5,171 nt of DNA from Acidobacteriota bacterium (GTDB taxonomy: Bacteria; Acidobacteriota; UBA4820; DSQY01): positions 1 through 5,171 of the forward strand of contig JAKAJA010000156.1 of assembly GCA_021814085.1 (NCBI GenBank). Reading direction: 5' to 3'. The notes under the pieces are model-generated. The model did not search any database. It had not been told where the DNA came from and worked only from the letters and a program-made list of their open reading frames with translations. Position numbers and translations under genes: made by a program. Below, one piece after another: positions 1-4,187 of this stretch; within the stretch, counting starts at the first letter, position 1; each line of letters begins with the position of its first letter.

Positions 1-123
1 GCCGTGGCCATGGTCTTCGCGGCCAAGGAGTACGAGCGCATCGCCGACCTCTGCACAAACATCGCGGAGGACGTGATCTTCATGGCCGAGGGGAAGAACA
101 TCAAGCACGAAGGGAACGTTTGA
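1..123 (+). CDS. phoU: Phosphate-specific transport regulator PhoU, C-terminal end (partial)
   Basis: The frame is open from the first base and ends at TGA 121-123, immediately followed by an in-frame TAG, giving a double stop. The visible 40 residues contain ERIADLCTNIAEDVIF followed by an EGK.IKH ending. This is the typical last helix of PhoU, where the (E)RI(A/G)D...NIAE pattern supplies metal-binding and helix-packing residues. PhoU is a cytoplasmic all-helical protein of about 220 residues. It restrains the PstSCAB phosphate transporter and signals through the PhoR/PhoB two-component system. Only the last fifth or so is present, so the pst genes would be expected to the left of the window; that is inference. 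A heptanucleotide array starts a few bases after the stop. A different PhoU-domain protein, such as a PhoU fused to a Na/Pi transporter, cannot be excluded from the C-terminus alone. Confidence 0.85.
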   Translation, partial: AVAMVFAAKEYERIADLCTNIAEDVIFMAEGKNIKHEGNV

Positions 124-127
124 TAGG

Positions 128-197
128 GAGGCGGGAGGAGTGAGGAGTGAAGAGTGAACAGTTAATAGTGAAAAGCAGGCAGGAAAAAGCAAAAAGA
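128..197 (+). repeat. Degenerate heptanucleotide tandem array 1, after phoU
   Basis: Starting four bases after the phoU TGA, the sequence reads in 7-nt steps. Units include GAGGCGG, GAGGAGT (twice), GAAGAGT, GAACAGT, TAATAGT and GAAAAGC at 128-176, then three looser A-rich units to 197. The plus strand is almost entirely purine in this stretch, and units drift from G-rich near the stop to A-rich further out. Because 7 is not a multiple of 3, the TGA formed at unit junctions (141, 148, 155) falls in all three frames. The periodicity is direct observation. A role is unknown. Confidence 0.75.
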
Positions 198-317
198 ATG
201 CGATGGCGGCTGCGTTTGGCTAGATGCGAGGTCACCCTAATCCACGGTTCGGCGGATCTCGAAGGGGAGGAGATCGTGGCCCGCGGGGTAGATTCGCAAA
301 GCTCACGGAGTGGGCTG
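198..317. other. Leader region upstream of the SDR gene, no gene seen
   Basis: No convincing coding frame or strong sigma-70 promoter is visible here. The only structure noted is a 6-bp inverted repeat, GATCTC at 255-260 and GAGATC at 270-275, separated by 9 purine-rich bases. It could form a small hairpin about 55 nt ahead of the SDR start. It lacks a T tract, so it is not a terminator, and it may be chance. Confidence 0.3.
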
Positions 318-324
318 AAGGAGG
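318..324 (+). promoter_or_regulatory. Ribosome binding site of the SDR gene
   Basis: AAGGAGG lies 6 nt before the GTG at 331. This near-perfect Shine-Dalgarno site fixes the GTG as the start, and the Rossmann motif follows at once. Confidence 0.85.
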
Positions 325-330
325 TTACTG

Positions 331-996
331 GTGACCACCTACCTCATAACCGGCTGTGGGCGCGGCGTCGGCCTCGCGATGGCCACCGCCCTGCTGGCGC
401 GTGGCGATCGGGTGATCGGCTCGGTGCGTTGCGGCCAAGCGCCTGTGACCCATGAGAATTTTAGGCATCTGACTTTCGACGTGCGCGACGATGCTGCCGT
501 CAGGGCTGCGGCGGCCCACGTTGACGAGGCGATCGACGTTCTCATCAACAATGCAGGTATCATGGGCCCCCGCACTGTCTCTGCCCTCGAGATGGACTTT
601 GCTGGATTTGCGGATGTGCTCGCCGTCAACGTTCTCGGGCCTTTGCGCGTAACGCACGCGTTCCTGCCGCACCTTCGCAAATCGAATGCAGCGAAGGTGA
701 TGGCAATTTCAAGTCAGCTTGGCAGCGTGAGCTTTCCGGGCTCCGACCGCATCGCTTACCGCACCTCGAAAGCGGCGCTGAACAAGTTGATGCAGGGCCT
801 GGCTTTCGATTTGGCGAAGGAAGGAATAGCCGTTGTTGTCGCCCATCCAGGCTGGGTGCGCACGGACTTGGGCGGGGCCGGCGCTGACCTGGAGCCCACC
901 GAGAGTGCCAGTGGGCTCATTGAAGTTCTCGACGCGCTGACAATCGAGACGAGTGGTCGCTTTCTGAACTGGGATGGAACGGAGCGGCCGTGGTAA
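331..996 (+). CDS. Short-chain dehydrogenase/reductase (SDR) family oxidoreductase
   Basis: A complete 221-residue classical SDR, starting at GTG behind a strong Shine-Dalgarno site and ending in TAA. The order of motifs is textbook. The dinucleotide-binding G-x3-G-x-G is at residues 8-14 and the DV of the adenine pocket at 50-51. NNAG is at 73-76, the structural Asn at 100, the catalytic Ser at 127/128, Y143-x3-K147, and the PG of the substrate loop at 173-174. Arg33 at the end of the second strand suggests NADP(H) preference. The compact length and the HPGWVRTDLGG stretch resemble the C-factor/CsgA-like SDR subgroup, but the substrate cannot be read from sequence. It is cytoplasmic and probably monocistronic: phoU ends 207 nt upstream and the next gene converges. 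Its codons carry more T and A at third positions than the minus-strand genes, and no heptamer array follows its own stop, so recent acquisition is possible. Confidence 0.93.
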   Translation: MTTYLITGCGRGVGLAMATALLARGDRVIGSVRCGQAPVTHENFRHLTFDVRDDAAVRAAAAHVDEAIDVLINNAGIMGPRTVSALEMDFAGFADVLAVNVLGPLRVTHAFLPHLRKSNAAKVMAISSQLGSVSFPGSDRIAYRTSKAALNKLMQGLAFDLAKEGIAVVVAHPGWVRTDLGGAGADLEPTESASGLIEVLDALTIETSGRFLNWDGTERPW

Positions 997-1066
997 CATC
1001 CAGCTGAGAATGGATCGTTTGTAGTGTCAAAGCGCGCCAGCGTGCGAGCCCCGCCGAACAGCGTTG
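997..1066. other. Spacer after the SDR stop, no terminator recognised
   Basis: Seventy bases between the SDR stop and array 2. A 5-bp inverted repeat, ATCCA 998-1002 with TGGAT 1011-1015, is followed by only three T residues in a row, so it does not qualify as an intrinsic terminator. Confidence 0.3.
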
Positions 1067-1150
1067 GCCTTCCGACTTTCGCCTTCCGCCTGACTCCTGA
1101 CGCCTCACGCCTTCCAAATTCCGAATTCCGCTTTCCGAATTCCGAATTAG
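1067..1150 (-). repeat. Degenerate heptanucleotide tandem array 2, 12 units, abutting the oxidoreductase stop
   Basis: Eighty-four bases divide without remainder into twelve heptamers. On the plus strand they include GCCTTCC (at 1067, 1081, 1109), GCCTGAC, TCCTGAC, GCCTCAC, AAATTCC, GAATTCC (at 1123, 1137), GCTTTCC and GAATTAG. The last unit touches the complement of the TGA stop of the minus-strand oxidoreductase (1151-1153), so on the coding strand the array begins directly at the stop and is purine-enriched. Two GAATTC palindromes recur 14 nt apart. It fills most of the convergent gap with the SDR gene. This is the longest and cleanest of the four arrays in the window. Confidence 0.85.
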
Positions 1151-2176
1151 TCATCCCACCGTAAGGACCACCTTGCCCACGGTCTGGCGGTCCTGCATGC
1201 GCCGGTGGGCCTCGGCGGCCTTCTCCAGGGGAAGGGACAGGCCCACGCGCGGCCGGATGAGGCCCTTGGCCCACAGGGCTAGGAGGGAGCCGGCGGCCTC
1301 CGTCATGATGTCGGGCCGGTCCGCCAGGTGGTAGAGGTTGAAGGCGCTGAGGGTGCGGTTCTTGTCGATCATGGCCAGGGGGAAGACGGCGAGCATCTTG
1401 CGGAGGCGCCAGAGGGCCCCCAGCTGGGCGATGGTCCCCGGTTTCACGGCGGCGGCCGCGCCGAAGAGGACGTGCCTGCCGAAGGGCCCAAGCAGGTTCC
1501 AGGATTTCTTGAAAACATCCCCTCCAATGGAATCCATCACCACGTCGATGCCCCGGCCGCCAGTCTCCTCGCGGATGATGGCGGCGAAATCCTTCTCGGC
1601 GTAATTGATGACCCGCGCCCTTGGGCACTCCTCCAAGACCACCTTGCCCTTCGCCTCGCTGCTCACGGTGGCATAGACTTTTGCCCGCCCCGGGTTCAGG
1701 AGCTGGAGGGAAGCGATGCCCACCCCGCCGGCGGCGGCGTGCACCAGGACCGTGTCCGCGTCACGCACGTGGGCCAGCTGGAAAAGCCCGTGGTAGGCCG
1801 TGAGGTATTGAACGGGGAAGGCCGCGGCCTCGTTGAAGGTCACTCCCTCGGGGATCTTCATGGCGAAGGGTGCGGGGACCGACACCTTCTCGGCGTAGCC
1901 CCCGAAGGTGCAAAAAGCCATGACCCTGTCGCCCGCGGTCCATCCCGACAGGCCAGGCCCCACGGCTTCCACCGTTCCTGCCACCTCGATGCCCGGGACG
2001 AAGGGCGGCTTGGGGGCGGCCTTGTAGATGCCCAGGCGCGAGAGGACGTCGGCGAAGTTCACCCCCACGGCCTTTGCGGCGATGAGGAGTTCCCCCGGGT
2101 TAAGCTCCGGGTCGGGAATCTCCCGCATCTCGAGCTGGCTCACGTCCCCATGCTTCTTAACGACGATCGCTCTCAC
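1151..2176 (-). CDS. VAT-1-like zinc-independent quinone oxidoreductase (MDR superfamily)
   Basis: A 341-residue medium-chain reductase, the usual length for this family. The GroES-like N-terminal domain carries NFADVLSRLGIY (40-51), PGIEVAGTVEAVGPG (61-75) and GDRV (82-85). The Rossmann domain carries the NADPH motif AAAGGVG (147-153), followed by YATVSSEAK (168-176) and SIGGD (216-220). The C-terminus ends in TVGKVVL (332-338). The catalytic and structural zinc ligands of alcohol dehydrogenases are absent, so NADPH-dependent reduction of quinones or enones is likely. The segment from FGAA (238) through the FNLYHL stretch (near 279-284) resembles the synaptic-vesicle VAT-1 subgroup. The start is GTG at 2176: an AGGAGG lies 10 nt upstream and family homology begins at VRAIVVKK. 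A longer frame reaching 2287 only translates repeat DNA. The gene sits 163 nt downstream of the membrane-protein gene on the same strand. Substrate and physiological role are not evident. Confidence 0.93.
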   Translation of the reverse strand: MRAIVVKKHGDVSQLEMREIPDPELNPGELLIAAKAVGVNFADVLSRLGIYKAAPKPPFVPGIEVAGTVEAVGPGLSGWTAGDRVMAFCTFGGYAEKVSVPAPFAMKIPEGVTFNEAAAFPVQYLTAYHGLFQLAHVRDADTVLVHAAAGGVGIASLQLLNPGRAKVYATVSSEAKGKVVLEECPRARVINYAEKDFAAIIREETGGRGIDVVMDSIGGDVFKKSWNLLGPFGRHVLFGAAAAVKPGTIAQLGALWRLRKMLAVFPLAMIDKNRTLSAFNLYHLADRPDIMTEAAGSLLALWAKGLIRPRVGLSLPLEKAAEAHRRMQDRQTVGKVVLTVG

Positions 2177-2186
2177 GGTGGATGTC

Positions 2187-2192
2187 CCTCCT
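2187..2192 (-). promoter_or_regulatory. Ribosome binding site deciding the oxidoreductase start
   Basis: AGGAGG on the minus strand, 10 nt before the GTG at 2176. It supports that start over an upstream GTG at 2287, whose extra 37 codons would come from repeat sequence. Confidence 0.7.
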
Positions 2193-2194
2193 GG

Positions 2195-2236
2195 GGAGAA
2201 CGGGAGCGGGTAGCGGGGAGCCGGGAGCAGAGAAAA
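2195..2236 (+). repeat. Degenerate heptanucleotide array 3, left arm of an inverted pair
   Basis: Six heptamers, the best being GGGAGCG, GGTAGCG, GGGAGCC and GGGAGCA (2202-2229), ending in an A-rich unit. The purine strand is plus, opposite to the genes around it. The core GGGAGCGGGTAG at 2202-2213 has an exact reverse complement at 2314-2325 in array 4. The array sits just upstream of the oxidoreductase Shine-Dalgarno site, so it would be transcribed as a pyrimidine-rich leader if the three minus-strand genes share a message. Confidence 0.7.
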
Positions 2237-2298
2237 AGAAAGGCAGGTGGTCCTTGCTATCCGGCATGAGTTCCCTTCTCCGCTCACCTCCCCGACCG
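2237..2298. other. Spacer between the two inverted heptamer arrays
   Basis: Sixty-two bases with no coding signal, promoter or terminator that I can defend. Loose 7-nt patterning may continue in the right half, but it is too degenerate to call. Confidence 0.3.
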
Positions 2299-2340
2299 CT
2301 TGTTCTTTACCTTCTACCCGCTCCCTGCTCCCCGCTCCCT
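2299..2340 (-). repeat. Degenerate heptanucleotide array 4, abutting the membrane-protein stop
   Basis: Six heptamers on the plus strand include GCTCCCT (2320, 2334), GCTCCCC (2327), TCTACCC (2313) and TTTACCT (2306). On the minus coding strand these are AGGGAGC/GGGGAGC units starting at the TAA stop of the 100-residue membrane protein (TTA 2340-2342) and becoming A-rich further away. The unit is the same as in array 3 but in the opposite orientation. Confidence 0.75.
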
Positions 2341-2642
2341 TATTTCAAGTACACCAGCACGCCGATAGTGGCGAAAATGGTCACGAGGAGGAGGCGCCGC
2401 ATCCAGTAAAGGCGGGCGGCCCATTTCTCTTCGCGCGGGAGGCCCCTGTCCATGGCGAACAGGATGCCCGCGGCGAGGCAGATCCAGAGGGTGATGTTGG
2501 CCCAGACGCCCAGGTCGGGCGCCCTCCAGAGGTTCTTATATGCAGCCACGCGACCGGCGATCACCGCCCCGCAGAGGACCAGCAAGGCACCCGTGACGGC
2601 GCAGAGGTTGCGGGCGGTGGCCTCGGTCCATTCCCGTGCCAT
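2340..2642 (-). CDS. Small integral membrane protein of unknown function, three predicted helices
   Basis: A 100-residue protein that I do not recognise. Three hydrophobic segments are evident, at residues 13-30 (rich in Ala, Val and Leu), 44-64 (ends ...ICLAAGILFAM) and 83-99 at the extreme C-terminus. A charged loop of about 18 residues (roughly 65-82, DRGLPREEKWAARLYWMRR) joins helices two and three. The Arg-rich end of that loop suggests it is cytoplasmic under the positive-inside rule. The start is ATG at 2642, with AGGAG 5 nt upstream. A longer frame from 2687 lacks such a site. The radical SAM gene ends 64 nt upstream on the same strand, so the two may be co-transcribed. No catalytic motif is visible. 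Coding status rests on the good Shine-Dalgarno site, the clear hydrophobic pattern and the strand match with its neighbours. Confidence 0.75.
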   Translation of the reverse strand: MAREWTEATARNLCAVTGALLVLCGAVIAGRVAAYKNLWRAPDLGVWANITLWICLAAGILFAMDRGLPREEKWAARLYWMRRLLLVTIFATIGVLVYLK

Positions 2643-2706
2643 GGATGCTCCTAGAAGATCTTGAATGCCGGGGGCCGCCGGTCCCATGCCCCAAGGCGCA
2701 GCGCCA
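2643..2706 (-). other. Short intergenic spacer inside the minus-strand gene group
   Basis: Sixty-four bases between the radical SAM stop and the membrane-protein start. A small GGCGC-x-GCGCC inverted repeat at 2695-2705 and the palindrome AAGATCTT are present, but there is no T-tract terminator. Read-through from the radical SAM gene is therefore plausible. The AGGAG at 2648-2652 serves the downstream gene. Confidence 0.4.
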
Positions 2707-3960
2707 TCACCGCGCCCCGGCGGGGGCGTACCTGGCCATCTCCGCCCCTCGGGGGCGGGCCCTCATCTTCCACCAGAACAACGGCCCGGCGAGGGCCTTA
2801 TAGGTCTTCAGCTTGGCCTCGTAGAGCGTCTTGCGCGCGCTGGGCGGAGCCAGGTACTTGGCATCGTCGGGGTTCACGATAAGGCTCACCTCGATGTTTG
2901 GAGCCATCCCAATGGGGAGCCCCGCCTTCATGCAGGCCTCGTACATGTGGCGCATCACCACGACCATGTCCTCGTAGGCGGGGGACGGGAACTGCTCCAT
3001 CTCCGCCCCGATGACGGGCCGGAAGATGCAGACCGTGGGGAAGCACCCCACGGAGACGATATAGTCGATAGCCCTGAGGGTGTCCTCGATGGGCTCCACC
3101 CCCGCGATGATCTCCCCGGAATTGCGGCCGGGCCCCATCTTCTTGGCGCAGTACTCCATGGCGTCGAAGAAGGCGCGCTGGCCGATGGTGGCCTCTTTGC
3201 CGGGGAGGTACTTGGCGAAGTAGTGGGGGTTGTGGAACTCGTAGCAGAAGGAGAAGTGGTCCGTCCCCAGGTCCATGAGCCAGTCGTACTTCCAGAGGTC
3301 CTTGCTGGGAGTCACCTGAACCCCCACGAGGGCCCCCACCTTCTCCTTGACCGCCTTGACGTAGGGGGCCGCTTCATCGAGCCCCTTGCCCGCGTGCTGG
3401 TACCCCGAGTTGAAATGGACGAAGGTGACCCCGCTCTCCGACTTGGCGGCCCGGGCTGTCTCAACTACGTCATCAAGGTCCTTCGCGGCCACTTCGTTCA
3501 CCCCCACGTTGAGGCCCGTCGTGCAGAACTTGCAGGCCTGGCTTGGCGTGGAGTACCAGTAGAGGCACGAGTTGCTGATGTAGATGCCCAGGTAGGTGCC
3601 CTGGAGAACCCCGACCTTGGACATGGGCGTGCCCTTGCTCGTGCATCGCGTGTACCATTCGGGCTGGGGAGGAATGGTCACGGGGTAGGCCACGGAGGGG
3701 GCCCTGTCGTCCCGGACGAGGTAGCCCTGGCCACCCTTCAGGAGCCTGTAGGGCGTCGTAGCCACGAAATCTTCTTCCACCGGAACGTTGACCCAGATGT
3801 CCTTGCCCCCGGCCGGGACCACCAGCTCGAGCCCCGATCCCAACCCTGCCCTGGTTCGGGAAAAGAGGCGGGCGTCGTCCTCGAGGGCGCAAGTGCCGTC
3901 GATGCGGATTCCCTTGCAGAGGAGATCGATCTCCAGTTCGGCGGGGTTGAGCGGTGCCAT
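2707..3960 (-). CDS. Radical SAM protein with variant C-x10-C-x2-C cluster motif, function unknown
   Basis: A 417-residue cytoplasmic protein. Three cysteines at residues 132, 143 and 146, in the context SCLYWY...ACKFCTTG after a hydrophobic strand (GTYLGIYIS), look like ligands of a 4Fe-4S cluster that would cleave S-adenosylmethionine. The spacing is C-x10-C-x2-C, not the usual C-x3-C-x2-C. The aromatic residue before the last Cys (KFC) is typical of radical SAM enzymes. Downstream, barrel-like segments follow: VTFVHFNSGYQ, GVQVTPSKDLW, HFSFCYEFHNP, and GEIIAGVEPIEDTLRAIDYI, which resembles the radical SAM 'GE.I.G.E...E' strand, then CIFRPVIG and GMAPNIEVSLIVNP. About 115 residues precede the cluster, an unusually long N-terminal extension. 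The start is ATG 3960 with GGAGG 8 nt upstream. A TTG at 4008 would add 16 residues without better support. The membrane-protein gene follows at 64 nt. Substrate unknown; I cannot place it in a named subfamily. Confidence 0.88.
   Translation of the reverse strand: MAPLNPAELEIDLLCKGIRIDGTCALEDDARLFSRTRAGLGSGLELVVPAGGKDIWVNVPVEEDFVATTPYRLLKGGQGYLVRDDRAPSVAYPVTIPPQPEWYTRCTSKGTPMSKVGVLQGTYLGIYISNSCLYWYSTPSQACKFCTTGLNVGVNEVAAKDLDDVVETARAAKSESGVTFVHFNSGYQHAGKGLDEAAPYVKAVKEKVGALVGVQVTPSKDLWKYDWLMDLGTDHFSFCYEFHNPHYFAKYLPGKEATIGQRAFFDAMEYCAKKMGPGRNSGEIIAGVEPIEDTLRAIDYIVSVGCFPTVCIFRPVIGAEMEQFPSPAYEDMVVVMRHMYEACMKAGLPIGMAPNIEVSLIVNPDDAKYLAPPSARKTLYEAKLKTYKALAGPLFWWKMRARPRGAEMARYAPAGAR
3523..3567 (-). 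other. Predicted 4Fe-4S / SAM-binding cysteine motif of the radical SAM protein
   Basis: The three Cys codons lie at 3565-3567, 3532-3534 and 3523-3525 (read on the minus strand). Ten residues (LYWYSTPSQA) separate the first two, and KF separates the last two. All three TGC codons were checked against the plus-strand GCA triplets. Confidence 0.75.
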
Positions 3961-3968
3961 GTCGTGGC

Positions 3969-3973
3969 CCTCC
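3969..3973 (-). promoter_or_regulatory. Ribosome binding site deciding the radical SAM start
   Basis: GGAGG on the minus strand with an 8-nt spacer to the ATG at 3960. It favours that start over the in-frame TTG at 4008. Confidence 0.75.
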
Positions 3974-4019
3974 ACCCGAAGGTTAGGCCAGGTCGCCCGG
4001 CGTGGCAAGGGCCGAGCGG

Positions 4020-4048
4020 TTGTCCCCTTGGAATTAGGAGGCTATACT
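4020..4048 (+). promoter_or_regulatory. Candidate sigma-70-type promoter for the TIG-repeat gene
   Basis: A TTGTCC at 4020-4025 (four of six matches to TTGACA) and a TATACT at 4043-4048 (differing from TATAAT at one position) are separated by exactly 17 nt. Transcription would begin near 4055, giving a leader of about 58 nt before ATG 4113. It is the best promoter-like pair in the window, but one match by eye is weak evidence. Confidence 0.4.
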
Positions 4049-4099
4049 GAATGTTACGCCATTTGGTAGAACCCAGATGAGGCATCGAAATCGCGCTAT

Positions 4100-4104
4100 G
4101 GAGG
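4100..4104 (+). promoter_or_regulatory. Ribosome binding site deciding the TIG-protein start
   Basis: GGAGG with an 8-nt spacer before ATG 4113. Two earlier in-frame ATGs, at 4077 and 4098, have no comparable site at normal spacing. Starting at 4113 also yields a signal peptide of ordinary length. Confidence 0.7.
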
Positions 4105-4112
4105 TTCTGGTC

Positions 4113-4187
4113 ATGTGTTCTTTCTCCCTTTCCCCGCGGCATCTTTTGGTGGTGGCCTTTTTTAGCCTGTCCCTATGCGCCTTGGCC
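4113..4187 (+). other. Predicted Sec signal peptide of the TIG-repeat protein
   Basis: Twenty-five residues: a short polar start, Arg-His at 9-10, the core LLVVAFFSLSL, then C-A-L-A with cleavage expected after Ala25. The Cys at 22 is preceded by LSL, lacking Gly, Ala or Ser at the -1 position of a lipobox, so a lipoprotein signal is less likely. Confidence 0.75.

Larger units (their letters stand above)
3961..4112. other. Divergent intergenic region between the radical SAM and TIG-protein genes
   Basis: It holds the ribosome binding sites of both divergent genes (GGAGG on the minus strand at 3969-3973, GGAGG on the plus strand at 4100-4104) and the candidate plus-strand promoter described separately. 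A 9-codon frame from ATG 4051 to TGA 4078-4080, with an AGGAGG at 4036-4041, is also here and is discussed under findings. No heptamer array occurs in this region, in contrast to the gaps that follow gene ends. Confidence 0.6.

Noticed and set aside
998..1020. Intrinsic terminator after the SDR gene
   Set aside because: The stem is only 5 bp and is followed by TTT rather than a T tract.
1067..1150. CRISPR-like array
   Set aside because: Units are 7 nt with no spacers, far below CRISPR repeat length, and no cas gene is visible.
756..1628. A 290-codon minus-strand frame spanning the SDR 3' end, array 2 and part of the oxidoreductase
   Set aside because: It crosses two recognised genes in the wrong frame plus the array, and its composition is low in complexity (Arg, Gly, Pro).
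1328..2269. A 313-codon open frame on the plus strand opposite the oxidoreductase
   Set aside because: It is antisense to a strongly supported MDR gene, has no domain, and its end runs through heptamer repeat DNA.
2177..2287. A 37-residue N-terminal extension of the oxidoreductase from GTG 2287
   Set aside because: The extension translates heptamer array 3. Homology begins at the GTG at 2176, which has its own AGGAGG.
3980..4008. Minus-strand promoter for the radical SAM gene (TTGCCA, 17 nt, TAACCT)
   Set aside because: The -35 box is good, but the -10 matches only three of six, and the transcript would start inside the ribosome binding site at 3969-3973.
2665..4050. A 461-codon open frame on the plus strand opposite the radical SAM gene
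   Set aside because: It lies almost fully antisense to a gene with a clear motif set and Shine-Dalgarno site. Its translation is rich in Gly, His, Val and Arg with no recognisable domain, which is the usual shadow of a GC-rich gene.
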